DNA of 64,000 nucleotides from CAYUDP01 sp964443725. GTDB lineage: Bacteria; Patescibacteriota; Minisyncoccia; Phycocordibacterales; JAKFXT01. The translations under genes were made by a program, and so were the position numbers. Positions 62,863-64,000 of the stretch are shown here, piece by piece. Every line of letters begins with the position of its first letter. The stretch's first letter is position 1. Below the pieces are notes generated by a model. The model did not search any database. It saw only the letters and a program-made list of their open reading frames with translations, and was not told the DNA's origin. The DNA is taken from positions 4,575-68,574 of the forward strand of contig CAYUDP010000001.1 in the NCBI GenBank assembly GCA_964443725.1. The letters are read 5' to 3'.

Positions 62863-62906
62863 AACCCCGAGGGGAAGGCGCGAGTGGTGCGCAATCTCTC
62901 GGGGTT
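62863..62906 (-). terminator. Terminator of the GC-rich threonine synthase segment
   Basis: AACCCCGAG pairs with CTCGGGGTT, with an inner GCGC pair; TTTTGTTTTATA follows on the minus strand. It marks the sharp change from AT-rich to GC-rich sequence. Confidence 0.75.
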
Positions 62907-62931
62907 GTGACCGAAGTCTTGTGGACTTAGG

Positions 62932-64000
62932 TCAGACGTTATTGGCGATGAAGCGCTTGACGGCCTCGGGGTCGGGGTCCATGACTTCGACTCGCTGGGG
63001 CAGGTCCTCGATGCCCTCGAAGTCCTTGGGTCGCAGGGGGTCGCGGCCCAGAGCCTCGCGGATCGTGTCGGGAAACTTCACGGGTTGGGCCGTTTCCATT
63101 ACCACCATGGGCACGCCCGGTTCCCGGTGTTCCCGGGCCACCTTGACGCCGTCGGCGGTGTGAGGGTCGATCATGGTGCCATAGCGTTCCCACACGTCGA
63201 GGATCGTCGCCAGCCGGTCGGCATGGGTGCTGTAGCCGGAGACGAAGCCGAATTGGGTACGAAGAACGTTGGGTGATCCGGGAAAGTACAACATGTCCAA
63301 CACCTTCTCATCCAGAGCACCCCATCCATTGCGGATGATGCCTGAATCTCGACCGACTGCATCGAACATGAACCGCTCGAAGTTGGATGCCCTCGAGATG
63401 TCCATCGACGGGCTCGAGGTCACGTGGGTCTCGGCCGTAGGGCGGGGCCGGTAGACGCCGGTGCGGAAGAACTCATGGAGCACGTCGTTCTCGTTGGTGG
63501 CGAGAACCAGGCGGGCGATCGGAAGACCCATCATGCGCGCGATGTGGCCGGCGCAGATGTTGCCGAAGTTGCCCGAGGGCACGCAGAAGGCCACCTGTTC
63601 GTCATTGCCGGCGGTGGCGGCGAACCAACCCTTGAAGTAATAGACCACCTGGGCCAGCACTCGGGCCCAGTTGATGGAATTGACCGCGCCGATCCGGTAT
63701 TGGGCCTTGAAGGCGGCGTCGTTGGAGACGGCCTTGACGACATCTTGGGCATCATCGAACATGCCGCGCACGGCAATGTTGAAGATGTTCCCGTCCCGGA
63801 GCGAGTACATCTGGGCGCGCTGGAAGGGGCTCATCCTGCCCTCCGGGGAGAGCATGAAGACCTTGACGTTTTGCTTGCCCAGCATGGCGTACTCGGCTGA
63901 AGAGCCGGTGTCGCCGGAGGTGGCGCCGAGGACATTGAGGCTGTCGCCCCGTTTCTCGAGCACGTACTACAACAGGTTGCCGAGGGGCTGCATGGCCATG
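62932..64000 (-). pseudogene. thrC: Threonine synthase, 3' part, with in-frame stop
   Basis: PLP enzyme making threonine from phosphohomoserine. Visible: GATSGDTGSSAEYAM (phosphate loop), GRMSPFQRAQMYS, VPSGNFGNICAGHIARMMGL and the C-terminal region to the stop at 62932. Reading upstream toward the window edge, the frame continues MQPLGNLL-stop-YVLEKRGD, where the family has an acidic or aromatic residue: a TAG at 63967-63969. The sequence is far more GC-rich than everything else, so transfer, contamination or a chimeric join are all possible. The N-terminal half with the PLP lysine is outside. Confidence 0.8.

Noticed and set aside
1..64000. CRISPR array
   Set aside because: No regularly spaced direct repeats with unique spacers and no cas genes were seen.
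1..64000. Alternative genetic code (TGA as Gly, as in some CPR)
   Set aside because: Genes end cleanly at TGA in several places (for example the 11824-12750 gene) and conserved proteins have no internal TGA.

Overview
The window looks like part of a Candidate Phyla Radiation (Patescibacteria, Parcubacteria-like) chromosome assembled from a metagenome. The evidence is AT-rich DNA, compact core genes, shortened family members (YebC, YidC, DNA polymerase I without a full proofreading domain), tRNAs without encoded CCA plus a CCA-adding enzyme, many membrane-anchored proteins of unknown function, and a CPR-style type IV secretion locus (PrgI, TraC-like, VirB4, VirB6-like, pilin-like). The standard code fits, with TGA as a stop. 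Four 100-N gaps are present. Two are false: their flanks carry the same 55 nt, and collapsing them restores intact genes.

Layout. 1-5.4 kb: rpsT (partial), ruvA, a MurE-family ligase, mutM, a lamin-tail-like surface protein, a SpoU methylase, small proteins and tRNA-Lys. 5.4-9 kb: holA-like, polA, tsaE. 9.7-11.3 kb: a PilB/GspE ATPase interrupted by a real gap. 12.8-15 kb: ruvB-yebC-ruvC. 15-19.5 kb: a CYTH protein, tyrS and a class A penicillin-binding protein. 19.5-23.9 kb: the origin neighbourhood, dnaN-dnaA facing rpmH-rnpA-yidC-jag across a candidate oriC. 23.9-37.2 kb: the secretion locus, entirely on the minus strand. 37-47.9 kb: rsmA, uvrD-like helicase, two CPR hypotheticals, a LysM-M23 peptidase, comM, a DksA-like protein. 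47.9-52.4 kb: pnp, a NYN protein, rpsO. 52.4-57.9 kb: xer recombinase, xth, a probable structured RNA, CCA transferase, an HTH gene under a long palindrome, tRNAs, three parS-like sites and yraN. 58-62.8 kb: a trypsin-like protease, tRNA-Gly with repeated tail elements, HU, RNase Y, ClpP. 62.9-64 kb: very GC-rich threonine synthase sequence with an in-frame stop.

Three patterns stand out. First, many AT-rich genes have a -10 hexamer 6-7 nt before the start codon, suggesting leaderless mRNAs. Second, five conspicuously GC-rich small units (about 9.0-9.7, 11.8-12.8, 38.0-38.6, 50.25-50.6 and 50.6-51.1 kb) all lie on the minus strand, each with a consensus-like promoter and a hairpin terminator; the four with a convincing gene have 5' leaders, three with a clear Shine-Dalgarno. 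They look like self-contained cassettes between native genes. Third, there are two likely structured RNAs (about 11.3-11.7 kb minus and 54.3-54.6 kb plus) and a tRNA-Gly-linked repeat whose two copies show compensatory stem changes.

Functionally the window combines replication initiation and recombination/repair (dnaA, dnaN, polA, ruvABC, uvrD, mutM, xth, xer), RNA processing and decay (rnpA, pnp, rny, KhpB, CCA transferase), cell wall synthesis and remodelling (MurE, PBP, M23), and a secretion or DNA-uptake envelope machine (VirB4/VirB6/pilin, PilB, ComM).
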